A stretch of 64,000 nucleotides of DNA from Candidatus Flexifilum breve (lineage in GTDB: Bacteria; Chloroflexota; Anaerolineae; Aggregatilineales; Phototrophicaceae): positions 1,302,001 to 1,366,000 of the forward strand of contig JADKGC010000001.1 in the NCBI GenBank assembly GCA_016717205.1, read 5' to 3'. The position numbers and the translations under genes were made by a program. Under the pieces are notes generated by a model that searched no databases, was not told the DNA's origin, and saw nothing but the letters and a program-made list of their open reading frames with translations. This document shows, in pieces, positions 1-8,308 of the stretch; the first letter of the stretch is position 1; the number at the start of each line of letters is the position of its first letter.

Positions 1-1039
1 TCGCCATCGACGCGAGGCTGAGCGATTGGTGCGTCTGCAAGTCGGTAAAATCTTCAACGTATTCGATGAAGATGTTGCTGTTGTTCTCCAGTTGGCGGCT
101 CGTGCTGCCGTGTACCGCCCACAGGATGACCGTCTTGTTGCGCGTGCGCAGCGTGTTGATCACCTCGTTGAAGTCGCGGTCACCGCTGGCGACGATATAG
201 ACATCCGCCGCGTCGCTGTGCCCCGAGTCCGTGATGATATCCTTGGCGATGCGCATGTCGGCGCTGTTCTTGCCGGGGAGGTTAAACACCGGGTCGATGT
301 TCGCCATGGCGAGGCGGCTTGGCGCGTCGTCGGCGACTTCGCGTCCGGACGTATCGGTGAGCGGCGGCAAACTGCCCCGCTGACCCCACGGCGCGTAAGC
401 GGCCATCTTGACGACCTGCCCATGCACCTTCGCCTGCCGGCTGAAGCTTTCAATCAGCGAGTCGAGGTTGACGACGTAGCCCTGTTCGTTCAGGCTGATG
501 GCGATGTTCTCGAAGTCGATGTACACCGCGACGTTCTTCGTCTGCTGGATGCCGAGCAGCGTTTCCAGCGGCTGAAAGATCACGTCGTCGGCGAATTCTG
601 TGCCTTCGAGCACATCATCCGACCCCCACATGCGAATGCGGGCGCTGCGCGTCGTCTTGACGCGGCGCACCAGCGGCACGAGATCCGGGTTGGTGGTCGC
701 CAAAATCAGTTCGTCGACCGGTTCGGGGTCGAACGAGAAGTAATGCATGATCAGCGCGTCGGCCAGGCTTTCACGACGCGGAATATCAAACGTGTCGTAG
801 CCCGCCGCCTTGAAGACATACTGCGGGTCTTTGGCTGCCCCCGCGCGACCGCCCTTCTGGCGGTGCGTCTTCCAGTTCGCCGCGGCCACTGCCCGCAGAC
901 GATCCGCGCTCATCAGCCCGGCAGCGAGCGCTGCCCCGCCGCGTAAACCCACGGCGAGTTCCTGCAAATCGACCGAAATACCGCGATTGCGAAAATGCGC
1001 GAGTAAGTCGTCTACATCTACGATCAAATAAGCTGCCAT
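1..1039 (-). CDS. Tandem NYN-domain (LabA/DUF88-like) putative ribonuclease, 3' end cut by window
   Basis: Reading the minus strand from an ATG preceded by AGGTAAGGATA gives 346 codons with no stop before the window edge, so the C-terminus is missing. The second half is a clear NYN (PIN-like) domain: VAVYIDFENIAISL, then NSADMRIAKDI, then YIVASGDRDFNEVI, which supplies the conserved acidic residues that bind metal in this nuclease fold. The first half repeats the plan in degraded form: AYLIVDVDDLLAHF, ESLADALIMHYF and ELILATTNPDLVPLVRRVK. I therefore read it as two NYN units, the first probably weakened because SGDxD has become TNPD. NYN proteins of this type are predicted to cleave RNA; the substrate here is unknown. 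The gene lies downstream of proS on the same strand but is separated by about 650 non-coding bases, so it probably has its own promoter. Confidence 0.82.
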   Translation of the reverse strand, partial: MAAYLIVDVDDLLAHFRNRGISVDLQELAVGLRGGAALAAGLMSADRLRAVAAANWKTHRQKGGRAGAAKDPQYVFKAAGYDTFDIPRRESLADALIMHYFSFDPEPVDELILATTNPDLVPLVRRVKTTRSARIRMWGSDDVLEGTEFADDVIFQPLETLLGIQQTKNVAVYIDFENIAISLNEQGYVVNLDSLIESFSRQAKVHGQVVKMAAYAPWGQRGSLPPLTDTSGREVADDAPSRLAMANIDPVFNLPGKNSADMRIAKDIITDSGHSDAADVYIVASGDRDFNEVINTLRTRNKTVILWAVHGSTSRQLENNSNIFIEYVEDFTDLQTHQSLSLASMA

Positions 1040-1189
1040 TATCCTTACCTAAAAACGCATATACCACCTGAACCTGCTGGCTCGGTGGTAGGTTTAGACC
1101 CGCGAGACGCGGAGAAAGAGTCAAGTTGTGGTCGGGAAGCGAGATTGCTGAAAAGATAACGTTCCCAATTTGTGCCAATTTTATCAAAC

Positions 1190-1555
1190 TGTCGACTGGT
1201 TATCAAGCAGATCGCTCTCGGAATATAACAATTTGAATAACACTATTATACAAGCTAAACATCGAATCCCATTTAGTTCCAGTTTAAATCAGTCTAAGTA
1301 CAACCATAATAGTAGGTGAGACCTCCAGTCCCCGTGAGGCGGTATAGGATTCAGTCGAAATGAGCTACTGAAATTACTATACACGGATTTTTATGACTTG
1401 TCTCTATAAATTCTCTATGAAAAAAACAAGGGTTTATTCGTGCGTCACATCACAAGCGGTGGGCACAAGGTCAAAAACCCAAGAACTAGGGGGTTGTAGT
1501 CTGTGAGGAAAACAAGCCCCTCTTTTTAGGAAGAGGAGCCGTTGAACGAACCGCA
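1190..1555. other. AT-rich non-coding island with hairpins
   Basis: The stretch between the NYN gene and proS has no credible reading frame and is far richer in A and T than its surroundings. It holds a long stem at 1342-1382 (GTATAG and TTCAGT arms pairing with ACTGAA and CTATAC) and near its right end a hairpin CCTCTT/AAGAGG at about 1520-1536, followed by GTTGAACG. A hairpin followed by such a sequence is reminiscent of the right end of IS200/IS605 elements, but no transposase or TnpB remnant could be read. It could also be an unrecognised structured RNA. I see no match to tRNA, tmRNA or RNase P signatures. Confidence 0.3.
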
Positions 1556-1596
1556 GCGACTTTGTGCTGCATCCGGTAACGAGCCGAATACTGGGT

Positions 1597-1624
1597 GTAG
1601 GGGCGCACAGCCGTGCGCCCCTAC
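1597..1624. repeat. Palindromic repeat, GTAGGGGCGCAC family
   Basis: Perfect 12-base arms GTAGGGGCGCAC and GTGCGCCCCTAC enclose a 4-base loop. The same element recurs at 27306-27333, and related forms lie at 3298-3355 and 61124-61182. It sits 64 bases beyond the proS stop and could act as an mRNA end structure. Confidence 0.8.
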
Positions 1625-1687
1625 GAGTACTCTTCTCTCATTTGCAAACACTTGCCGGACGCAATACTGAGATGGGAACGCTCGGGT

Positions 1688-3127
1688 CTAATACGCCTTG
1701 GCAAACAGGGCGACACGATCCGCCGGACGTCCGCTGTAGAAGCAGGTGCCCGAGCCACCCGGTTGATCGAGCGGGTAGCAGCGGTGCGTCGCGCCGATCT
1801 CCGCCTTGATCGCCAATTCTTCGTCGTCTGTCCCCGCCCACCAGCCGCGCGCGAAGCCGCCCTGTTCGACGACCGCCTTGAGTTCATCGTACGACTTCAC
1901 GTCGAAGATGTTGGCGTCGCGGAATTCGGTCGCCTGCTGAAGCATGTTCGCCTGAATTTCCACCAGCAGATCCCGAATGCTGGCGCTGATGTTGTCCTGA
2001 GTCAGCACGCGCTTGCCCTCTTTGCCGGGCTTATCGCGCCGTGCGGCGACGACCGCGTTGTTCGCGACATCGCGCGGGCCGAGTTCGAGCCGCACCGGCA
2101 CGCCGCGCATTTCCCAGTCATTGAACTTGAAGCCGGGTTGATAGTCACGGGCGTCGACATGCACGCGGATATCATGGGCGACGAGTTCGCGTTTCAGCCG
2201 TTCGACATTCTCCATCACCACACCGCGATCGTCCTCCGTCTTGAAGATCGGCACGATCACCACCTGATACGGGGCGAGCCGCGGCGGCAGGCGCAAGCCC
2301 TTCTCATCGCCGTGCGCCATGACCACCGCCCCGACCATCCGGGTGCTCATACCCCACGAGGTCGTCCAGCAGAATTGACGCTGGTTGTTTTCGTCCACAA
2401 ACTGAATCTCGAAGGCTTTGGCAAAGTTCTGGCCGAGGTTATGGCTCGTGCCGCATTGCAGCGCCTTCTTGTCGCCCATCATGCCTTCGATGCTGAACGT
2501 GCGCAGCGCGCCCGCAAAGCGTTCTTTGTTGCTCTTCAGCCCCTTGATCACGGGGATCGCCGCCTCGTTGATCGCCACATCGGCGTACACGTCGAGCATC
2601 TGCATCGTTTCGGCTTCAGCTTCGGCTTCGGTTGCGTGCGCAGTATGGCCTTCCTGCCACAGGAATTCCATCGTGCGCAGGAACGGCCGCGTGCGCATTT
2701 CCCAGCGCACCACGTTCGCCCACTGGTTCATGAGCAGCGGGAGGTCGCGGTACGACTGAATCCATTTCTTGAAAGCATCGCCAATGATCGTCTCCGAGGT
2801 CGGGCGCACGACGTAGGGCTCTTCCAGCTCTTTCCCGCCGCCGATGGTCACGACCGCGAGTTCCGGGCTGAAGCCTTCGACGTGTTCAGCTTCGCGTTCG
2901 AGGAAGCTTTTCGGAATGAAGAGGGGGAAGTAGGCATTCTGATGTCCGGTCGCCTTGAAGCGGCGATCCAGCGCACCCTTGATGCCCTCCCACAGTTCGT
3001 AGCCATACGGCTTGATGATGATGCAGCCGCGAACGGGCGACTGGGCCGCCAAATCAGCGCGGTAGACGATCTCGTTGTACCACTCAGAAAAATCCTCGCG
3101 CGGGGAAGTTAACGCTTGCGACGACAT
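1688..3127 (-). CDS. proS: Prolyl-tRNA synthetase, archaeal/eukaryote-like type
   Basis: This class II aminoacyl-tRNA synthetase joins proline to tRNA-Pro in the cytoplasm. The 479-residue protein starts with MSSQALTSPREDFSEWYNEIV and has the hallmarks of the short ProRS type without the bacterial INS editing insertion: PVRGCIIIKPYGYELWEGI, the motif 2 region VVRWEMRTRPFLRTMEFLWQEGHTAH, and motif 3-like TSWGMSTRMVGAVVMAHGDEKGLRLPP. The anticodon-binding and C-terminal domains follow, ending GRPADRVALFAKAY; a C-terminal tyrosine is typical of the type. The start is supported by GAGGAG six bases upstream. It appears to be a single-gene transcript flanked by palindromic repeats on both sides. 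Confidence 0.95.
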   Translation of the reverse strand: MSSQALTSPREDFSEWYNEIVYRADLAAQSPVRGCIIIKPYGYELWEGIKGALDRRFKATGHQNAYFPLFIPKSFLEREAEHVEGFSPELAVVTIGGGKELEEPYVVRPTSETIIGDAFKKWIQSYRDLPLLMNQWANVVRWEMRTRPFLRTMEFLWQEGHTAHATEAEAEAETMQMLDVYADVAINEAAIPVIKGLKSNKERFAGALRTFSIEGMMGDKKALQCGTSHNLGQNFAKAFEIQFVDENNQRQFCWTTSWGMSTRMVGAVVMAHGDEKGLRLPPRLAPYQVVIVPIFKTEDDRGVVMENVERLKRELVAHDIRVHVDARDYQPGFKFNDWEMRGVPVRLELGPRDVANNAVVAARRDKPGKEGKRVLTQDNISASIRDLLVEIQANMLQQATEFRDANIFDVKSYDELKAVVEQGGFARGWWAGTDDEELAIKAEIGATHRCYPLDQPGGSGTCFYSGRPADRVALFAKAY

Positions 3128-3146
3128 GCACGCTCCTCGATCTCTT

Positions 3147-3170
3147 GTAGGGACGAGGCAGGCCTCGTCC
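3147..3170. repeat. Palindromic repeat, GTAGGGACGAGGCATGCC family
   Basis: GTAGGGACGAGGC and GCCTCGTCC arms lie just upstream of proS. Further copies are at 5644-5667, 27225-27248 and 52432-52455, with an interrupted copy at 41610-41790. This copy has CAGG instead of CATG at the centre. Confidence 0.75.
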
Positions 3171-3297
3171 TGTCATTACCCCATACTCTTATGGTGAGCA
3201 ATCTTACCCTCTCCGCGCCGTTTTCTCCACCTTGAACCTTTATGAACCGTGAGGTGCGGCGCTCAGTTGAGTGCTCGAAAGAACGCCAAGAACTGAT

Positions 3298-3355
3298 GTA
3301 GGGGCGCACCGATGTATGCGCCCGAAAATGGTCAGACACATCGGTCTGCCCCTAC
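3298..3355. repeat. Long imperfect palindrome, GTAGGGGC family
   Basis: GTAGGGGC and ACCGATGT on the left pair with ACATCGGT and GCCCCTAC on the right, separated by a loop containing a further GC-rich stretch. It belongs to the same family as 1597-1624 but with a longer arm. The remaining sequence between proS and the next gene (3171-3470) shows no gene. Confidence 0.65.
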
Positions 3356-3470
3356 ACGAAGATTTTCGAGAATCTACTTCAGTTGAGTGCGCGAAGTCAT
3401 CATAACCGGGTTTGAACAGTGACCGGCGCGAGCCGGCTACTTGTTGCACTTATCCAAAGGGTACCGCAAT

Positions 3471-3588
3471 AAACATGACTATAAATAAATACAATATATA
3501 GACAAACATTTACTTGTGCGAATATTTACTTGACTGTACAGTGGACAAAGCACTTACGTACACACTACATCTTCATAGGAGAACGCAA
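3471..3588 (+). promoter_or_regulatory. AT-rich upstream region with direct repeat ATTTACTTG
   Basis: The 118 bases before the secreted-protein gene are strikingly AT-rich in a GC-rich setting. ATTTACTTG occurs at 3508-3516 and again at 3524-3532, a 16-base period that could place two factor-binding sites on one face of the helix. TTGTGC at 3514 followed 17 bases later by TACAGT is a possible promoter. The ribosome-binding site ATAGGAG lies eight bases before the ATG. The assignment rests on composition and pattern only. Confidence 0.35.
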
Positions 3589-4371
3589 ATGCTTTTCAGC
3601 AAACGTGCAGCACTTATGTTATTGATCATTGTAGTTATGGGAGCCTTTGGGACCGTATATGCCGCATCCAGCGGCAGCTTCGTATTTGATTATGCGGGCG
3701 ATGCCGCGGATAATGCCGACGGTCCCCAGTTTGACATCACCCTCAGCGGCCCAACCGATGACGGCGGGATCTGTGACTGGGTGGTCATGGTCATGTTTGA
3801 TGCCAATGGCGTCGTGGTCGACGCTGACCCATACTGTGTTAACCCGGGTACCGGGATTGGCTCGGACGATGGTGATTACGGTGCTGTTTTTACTTCGACC
3901 AGCCGTCCAATCACGTATTCGCTGTTTGATGTCGACGGGGCTGAGGCGTCCGCGTTAGTTCTGATCTCTCAGAGTGACCCGGCCTATGTAGCCTATCTCC
4001 AAGCCAACGGCACGTGTCTCGATGAAGATTACGAGGACGTGTCCTCCGACCTCACTGGTTTGCCGAGCGCAGCACCGTTTGTCGTGTGCGGTACCGCAGC
4101 CGTCGTCGGCGATGTGTGCAATCTGGCGATTCCGGCTGGTTCGGTGGTCGGTTCTGCTCCGCTGGGTGCACAGGTCTATTACAGCCCCGGCAACATCACC
4201 AACATCACGCTCAACCCCGGCACGTATATTGTCGTCGGGCAGGATTCGACCGAAACCTATTATAAGGTTGTGCTCGCCTGCCAATTCCTGTGGGTGCTCA
4301 AGAACACCATGGAACCGAGCTATCTGCCTCCACAGAATGGGACGCCGCTCCCCACGACCATTGTCAATTAG
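3589..4371 (+). CDS. Predicted secreted protein of unknown function
   Basis: I do not recognise the family. The ATG at 3589 is chosen over an upstream in-frame start because ATAGGAG stands eight bases before it and the protein then opens directly with a signal peptide, MLFSKRAALMLLIIVVMGAFGTVYA, with likely cleavage before ASSGSFVF. The mature part (about 235 residues) is rich in Gly, Asp, Thr and Val with six or more cysteines (ICDWVV, PYCVNPG, GTCLDED, VVCGTA, DVCNLA, LACQFLW), which suggests a beta-rich extracellular fold with disulphides. The C-terminus is Pro-rich (SYLPPQNGTPLPTTIVN). No membrane anchor or lipobox was found. The gene stands alone and is followed by a hairpin that probably ends the transcript. 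Confidence 0.7.
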   Translation: MLFSKRAALMLLIIVVMGAFGTVYAASSGSFVFDYAGDAADNADGPQFDITLSGPTDDGGICDWVVMVMFDANGVVVDADPYCVNPGTGIGSDDGDYGAVFTSTSRPITYSLFDVDGAEASALVLISQSDPAYVAYLQANGTCLDEDYEDVSSDLTGLPSAAPFVVCGTAAVVGDVCNLAIPAGSVVGSAPLGAQVYYSPGNITNITLNPGTYIVVGQDSTETYYKVVLACQFLWVLKNTMEPSYLPPQNGTPLPTTIVN

Positions 4372-4385
4372 CTAGTTGGCTCTGG

Positions 4386-4418
4386 CACGCTGAAGGCGGT
4401 TGCCCCGTCTTCAGCGTG
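4386..4418 (+). terminator. Hairpin after the secreted-protein gene
   Basis: Ten-base perfect arms CACGCTGAAG and CTTCAGCGTG enclose a 13-base loop, starting 15 bases after the stop codon. There is no strong T-run, so it may end or protect the transcript rather than act as a classical intrinsic terminator. It also lies between two convergent genes. Confidence 0.5.
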
Positions 4419-4466
4419 TCGTGTCTCGGACCTTCACTTCACGCCCTCGCGTTGAATCTTTTCTCT

Positions 4467-4790
4467 CTAGTCTTTCTGGTCGTCGTTAGCTTGATCCCAC
4501 ACGCGCCCATAATTGATCTTGAGTTTATCCATGACGGCCTGCTCTAAGTCAATGCCGCTGATACTGGCGATTTGCAGCAGGTAGAGCAGCACGTCGGCCA
4601 GTTCGCCGGGGAGTTCGTCGGCGTTGCGCGGCTGCTCACCCCATTGGAACAATTCGAGCACTTCGCTGGCTTCCAAGACCAGCGACACCGCGAGGTTGCG
4701 CGGCGTCTGTGGGCGCTTGGTATCCTCCCGATACCACCCTTTCGCCTCCACAAAGGCGTGCATGTGCTCGGTCAGCGTTTTGATGTCCAT
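4467..4790 (-). CDS. MazG-like nucleotide pyrophosphohydrolase
   Basis: The protein has 107 residues and is a single-domain all-alpha NTP pyrophosphohydrolase, a family that hydrolyses (d)NTPs to monophosphate and pyrophosphate for nucleotide-pool cleaning. The metal-binding pattern is visible: LVLEASEVLELFQW, then DELPGELADVLLYLLQIA, corresponding to the EXXE...EXXD signature. The length fits the short MazG/dCTPase-like clade rather than the double-domain E. coli MazG. It is the last gene of the murE/glycosyltransferase operon, with only two bases between it and the preceding gene, although the link to glycan synthesis may be purely positional. Confidence 0.88.
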   Translation of the reverse strand: MDIKTLTEHMHAFVEAKGWYREDTKRPQTPRNLAVSLVLEASEVLELFQWGEQPRNADELPGELADVLLYLLQIASISGIDLEQAVMDKLKINYGRVWDQANDDQKD

Positions 4791-4792
4791 GC

Positions 4793-6814
4793 TTACCCCT
4801 CTACCCGAATCGTCCCGACAATCGCCGCGTCTTCGATGCTGCCAAATGACAACCGCTCCCCGGTCGCACTGTTATACACGCCCAGCGCGATCCGGTACTC
4901 GCCCGGTTGGGCGGGCACAGGCAAATCATAATGCAGGATCAGCGTCTCGTCATCCCGCCACAACGGCGGCGGATAGGACGGGCAGATCGGGTGATCGGCC
5001 TGCGTGATCAGCCGCGTTTCGTAGAACGGATAGGTGTGCAGAAACAACGTATACGCCTCGTCAACCGGCCCGACCCGCCGCAGCGCCACATCAAGGCTGA
5101 TCGTCCCGCCGACGCGCACGACTGAGGGGACGAAACTCGCCAAGCGGGCAGCAATTCGTTCGCCGAACGTCGCCTGTGCGGCGAACGGCACCGTCTCCGG
5201 CGCCGTCGTCACCAGCGTGTACTGCGGTGACGCGCTCGCCTCCTCGGTGACGGAGACAACCTCGCGCCACTGCGCCAACTGCGCGGCCAGATCGCCCTCA
5301 TAGGCGTCCAGCGCGAAGTACGTGCCGCCCAGCGTGGTCAGCGGCAGGCAGTCGACCGATTTAAAAGCCGCCACCGGACGGTCGCCTAAGCGCCACTCAC
5401 GGAAGCGCAGCACGGGGTGATCAGCGGTGAAGGGCGCGAAATACACGGGCGCGTCGCTTGGCGTGTTTGCCGCGATCTCGTCAATGCCCGCATACAGATG
5501 CTGCTCCATCGGCATGTAGAGGTCGTCGCTCGTCACCCAGGCTTGAAAATCGCGCGCCGAGTTTAGCCCTGCCCAGACGATCAAGCCCGCGGGTATCAGC
5601 CCCGCCCAGAATACTGGACTGAGGACTGATGACTGAGGGCGGTGTAGGGACGAGGCATGCCTCGTCCTCTGTCCTAGTCGAACAACCAATTGCTGAAGCG
5701 CATCTAGTCCCACGCCGAGCACCAGCGCCAGCGGCACAATCAGACCAATCGCGCGCAGCCATTTGAGCGGCTCGGTGGTCAGCACGGCGGGCGCAACGGA
5801 GACGGCAGCCAGTGCCAAGATGAAAAAAACAGCCTCACCCCTAAATCCCCTCTCCCAAGGGCGTGGGGACTTGAAGTGCGCCGATTTTCTCCCCCTCTCC
5901 AAGCGGAGAGGGGGCTGGGGGGTGAGGCCAACACGCAGAGCAAGCAGCGATACGAATAACGCCGCCAGTCCCACCACGCCGATGATCGCCAGCGGAACAT
6001 CGAAGAGTGGGCGTCCGCTCAGGTTGTACATCGGATCATCCGCCCCGCGCCCGACCCACACATTCAGCCACACACCGAGGTTGCTGATGAGCGCGTTCAG
6101 GTCGCTGATCGCCACCTGATCCAACCGCTGACCGGAGGCCGGAGTCGTCAGCAGGTAGACCACCAGCGGCAGACTGAGCGCAGCAGCGACGAGCATCGTC
6201 ACAGCGCTCCCCCGCCAGCGCCGCCGATCCGCGAGGACGCCGATCAGCAGCAGCCCCAGTGCCAGCGCAAGCCAGCCCCGCGCGGCGAAGTAGGTATAGC
6301 TCAACGCGCCGAACGCGGCTCCGGTCAGCAGCCAATGCTTGAGCCGATTGGTGCGCCACGCCGTCCACAAGAACGCGAACGCCAGCGCGCCGATCGTCGG
6401 GTACAGCAGCGCGCGAAACGCCAGATGACTGAACAGCACATGCCAGAACAGCGCCCCAAGCGCGGCGACCGTCCACACCGCCACGCGCCGACCGAACAGC
6501 ACCCGCGCCAACAGCCCCAACGCGGAGAGCGTCAACAGCGAGGTGAAGAAGGCGGTCACACGCAGCGCAAAAGCGTCCGCGCCGAACACCGCCAGCGCGG
6601 GCACCTCCCAGTACATCCACAGGGATTCGCGGCCAAAATTGTCAGGGAAGAAGGGTGTGAAACGCGGCTGGTCGATCAGGGAGAGGGCGTCAAGCGCGTA
6701 GTAGGCTTCGTCGTAGTGCACCATCCCGCTCATCTGATCGATTCCCGTCGCCCGCAGCGCCGCGCCGAACAGCAGCGCCGCTGTGATCAGGATCAGATAC
6801 AGTTGTCGGTTCAT
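4793..6814 (-). CDS. GT-C membrane glycosyltransferase (PMT/ArnT-like) with two repeat-derived insertions
   Basis: The enzyme is a 673-residue multi-membrane-span protein. The N-terminal TM1 is followed by the first extracytoplasmic loop MSGMVHYDEAYYAL, whose acidic pair is the usual catalytic site of GT-C enzymes, and by FGRESLWMYWEVPALAVFG. These enzymes transfer sugars from polyprenyl-phosphate carriers on the outer face of the membrane; acceptor and sugar are unknown. About ten spans precede a soluble C-terminal beta domain of some 230 residues. Two loops hold foreign-looking peptides encoded by intergenic-type palindromes: residues about 296-327 (LTPQPPLRLERG...) and about 382-399 (SSVLSPVFWAG region). 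It lies 12 bases after the sugar-transferase gene in one operon. Confidence 0.82.
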   Translation of the reverse strand: MNRQLYLILITAALLFGAALRATGIDQMSGMVHYDEAYYALDALSLIDQPRFTPFFPDNFGRESLWMYWEVPALAVFGADAFALRVTAFFTSLLTLSALGLLARVLFGRRVAVWTVAALGALFWHVLFSHLAFRALLYPTIGALAFAFLWTAWRTNRLKHWLLTGAAFGALSYTYFAARGWLALALGLLLIGVLADRRRWRGSAVTMLVAAALSLPLVVYLLTTPASGQRLDQVAISDLNALISNLGVWLNVWVGRGADDPMYNLSGRPLFDVPLAIIGVVGLAALFVSLLALRVGLTPQPPLRLERGRKSAHFKSPRPWERGFRGEAVFFILALAAVSVAPAVLTTEPLKWLRAIGLIVPLALVLGVGLDALQQLVVRLGQRTRHASSLHRPQSSVLSPVFWAGLIPAGLIVWAGLNSARDFQAWVTSDDLYMPMEQHLYAGIDEIAANTPSDAPVYFAPFTADHPVLRFREWRLGDRPVAAFKSVDCLPLTTLGGTYFALDAYEGDLAAQLAQWREVVSVTEEASASPQYTLVTTAPETVPFAAQATFGERIAARLASFVPSVVRVGGTISLDVALRRVGPVDEAYTLFLHTYPFYETRLITQADHPICPSYPPPLWRDDETLILHYDLPVPAQPGEYRIALGVYNSATGERLSFGSIEDAAIVGTIRVEG
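5616..5667. repeat. GGACTGA repeat plus GTAGGGACGAGGC palindrome inside a gene
   Basis: GGACTGAGGACTGATGACTGAGG leads straight into the palindrome GTAGGGACGAGG/CCTCGTCC. Both words are otherwise intergenic in this window (for example 15533-15607 and 27225-27248). Here they are translated in frame within the GT-C enzyme, in a predicted loop. Confidence 0.7.
5833..5927. repeat. CCTCACCCC...GGGGTGAGG inverted repeat inside a gene
   Basis: A left arm beginning CCTCACCCCTAAATCCCCTC and a right arm ending GGGCTGGGGGGTGAGG bracket a less conserved core. It is the same family as intergenic copies at 41654-41752, 49630-49676, 55681-55793 and 60308-60342. It is translated in frame as an LTPQPP...-type peptide, here in the GT-C enzyme. 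Confidence 0.75.
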
Positions 6815-6826
6815 ACCACCAGATGC

Positions 6827-8308
6827 TCAGTAGGCGTTTTCGTCGCGTCGTAAGACCGTGTTCCAGACGGTGCGGATGATGATCTTGATGTCTAACCACG
6901 CCGACCAGTTCTCGACGTACCACAGGTCATATTGGGTCCGCTCTTCGATAGAGGTATCGCCGCGCAGGCCATTGACCTGCGCCCAACCTGTCATGCCGGC
7001 CTTTTCGCGATGGCGTTCCATGTAGCGCGGAATGCTTTGGCTGAACTGGCGCACGTAGACCGGGCGCTCCGGGCGCGGCCCGACGAGGCTCATATCGCCC
7101 ACCAGCACGTTGATCAACTGCGGAATTTCGTCCCAGCTCGTCTTGCGCATGAACTGCCCGAGGCGCGTCACCCGGGGGTCATTTTGTACCGTCCAGCCCG
7201 GCCCGGCTTTTTCGGCATCATTGCGCATACTGCGAAACTTGATCATTGGGAACGGGCGTTCGTCCATGCCCATACGTTCCTGCGTGTAGAACACCGGCCC
7301 CGGCGACTCCCAACGAATGAGGATGGCCGTCAGCAGCATGAACGGCGAGAGGAAGATCAAGCCGAACAAGGAGACGACCACATCCATTGCCCGCTTGAGG
7401 CTCATCTTCCAGCCGCGCAGGGCAATGTCGCGCACCGTGATGAGCGGCGTCCCGCCGAGGTCATCCACGCTGATGTCGCGCGTCATATACGAGAACAAGT
7501 CCGGGTAGAGCTTGATATCGACCTGACCGCGGCGGCACATGGCGATCAGATCGCTCATCTCGTCGCGCGCCGCATCCGGCACGGCGATGATAATTTGCTC
7601 GACGCCATACGTATCAATCAAATAGGGTAAATCGCGCGCGTCGCCGAGCACCGGCACGCCAAACGCATTCTCTTTGTTCTTGGCGCGCAGCGGCACCACG
7701 CCGACAATGTTATAGCCGAGGTCGGGACGGCTCTGGATCGTGCGGGCGATGTCCTTGGCGATCTTGCCCATGCCGACGATCAGTAGGTTGGCGCGTTCCG
7801 TGCCCGATTTGCGCAGGCGAATGCGCAGCGATTGGTGAAATTCGCGCCCGATGATCACCAGAATCATGCTGAACACCCACACGTAGAACAACATGCTGCG
7901 CGGGTATTCGACCAAATCGTAGATCAGGCTGCGAAAGAGTAAATCCTGAATGCCATTGACCAGCAATGCGCCGACCGTGATCGTGCCGATGATTTCGCGG
8001 CCTTGATCAATGCGGCTGACCGCACGCCCCTGATGATACAGGCGCGAGGTATAAAACAGCACCATAATGACGCCGATATGCAGAACCATCGTCAATACGT
8101 ACTGGAGGAATTCGGGGGGGTTGGCCGGAATACGGAACAGCGGCAGGGTCATGCGCGCGAGGTAGCCGAAGACGAACGCCGTGCCCAGCATCAGCGCGTC
8201 CAGCAGCACCAGCACTATATCGAGTATCCGCTTCACCCGCTGCGACCGCCGAACCTGCGGCGCAGGATATTCTAGGGTGTGTACGCGGGATGGCGCATCT
8301 CCGTCCAT
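6827..8308 (-). CDS. Polyprenyl-phosphate sugar-1-phosphate transferase (WbaP/WcaJ-like)
   Basis: This membrane enzyme is predicted to transfer a sugar-1-phosphate from a UDP-sugar to undecaprenyl phosphate, the first step in building exopolysaccharide or glycan repeat units. The 493-residue protein has an N-terminal block of four membrane spans, a nucleotide-binding-like middle domain (NLLIVGMGKIAKDIARTI), and the C-terminal catalytic domain with its membrane entry helix KRAMDVVVSLFGLIFLSPFM, the KFRSM motif, the Asp-Glu pair in KTSWDEIPQLINVL, GDMSLVGPRPERP and a C-terminal GMTGWAQVNGLRG. The ATG at 8308 gives a 37-base overlap with the upstream GT2 gene, consistent with translational coupling; a longer frame upstream would lie entirely inside that gene. 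A GTG at about residue 25 is an alternative start. Confidence 0.9.
   Translation of the reverse strand: MDGDAPSRVHTLEYPAPQVRRSQRVKRILDIVLVLLDALMLGTAFVFGYLARMTLPLFRIPANPPEFLQYVLTMVLHIGVIMVLFYTSRLYHQGRAVSRIDQGREIIGTITVGALLVNGIQDLLFRSLIYDLVEYPRSMLFYVWVFSMILVIIGREFHQSLRIRLRKSGTERANLLIVGMGKIAKDIARTIQSRPDLGYNIVGVVPLRAKNKENAFGVPVLGDARDLPYLIDTYGVEQIIIAVPDAARDEMSDLIAMCRRGQVDIKLYPDLFSYMTRDISVDDLGGTPLITVRDIALRGWKMSLKRAMDVVVSLFGLIFLSPFMLLTAILIRWESPGPVFYTQERMGMDERPFPMIKFRSMRNDAEKAGPGWTVQNDPRVTRLGQFMRKTSWDEIPQLINVLVGDMSLVGPRPERPVYVRQFSQSIPRYMERHREKAGMTGWAQVNGLRGDTSIEERTQYDLWYVENWSAWLDIKIIIRTVWNTVLRRDENAY

Noticed and set aside
1500..1545. Right end of an intact IS200/IS605 element or omega RNA
   Set aside because: Hairpin and following bases are suggestive, but no TnpA or TnpB coding remnant is readable nearby.
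1613..3112. A 499-codon open frame on the plus strand
   Set aside because: It is the mirror of proS; only the minus strand shows synthetase motifs.
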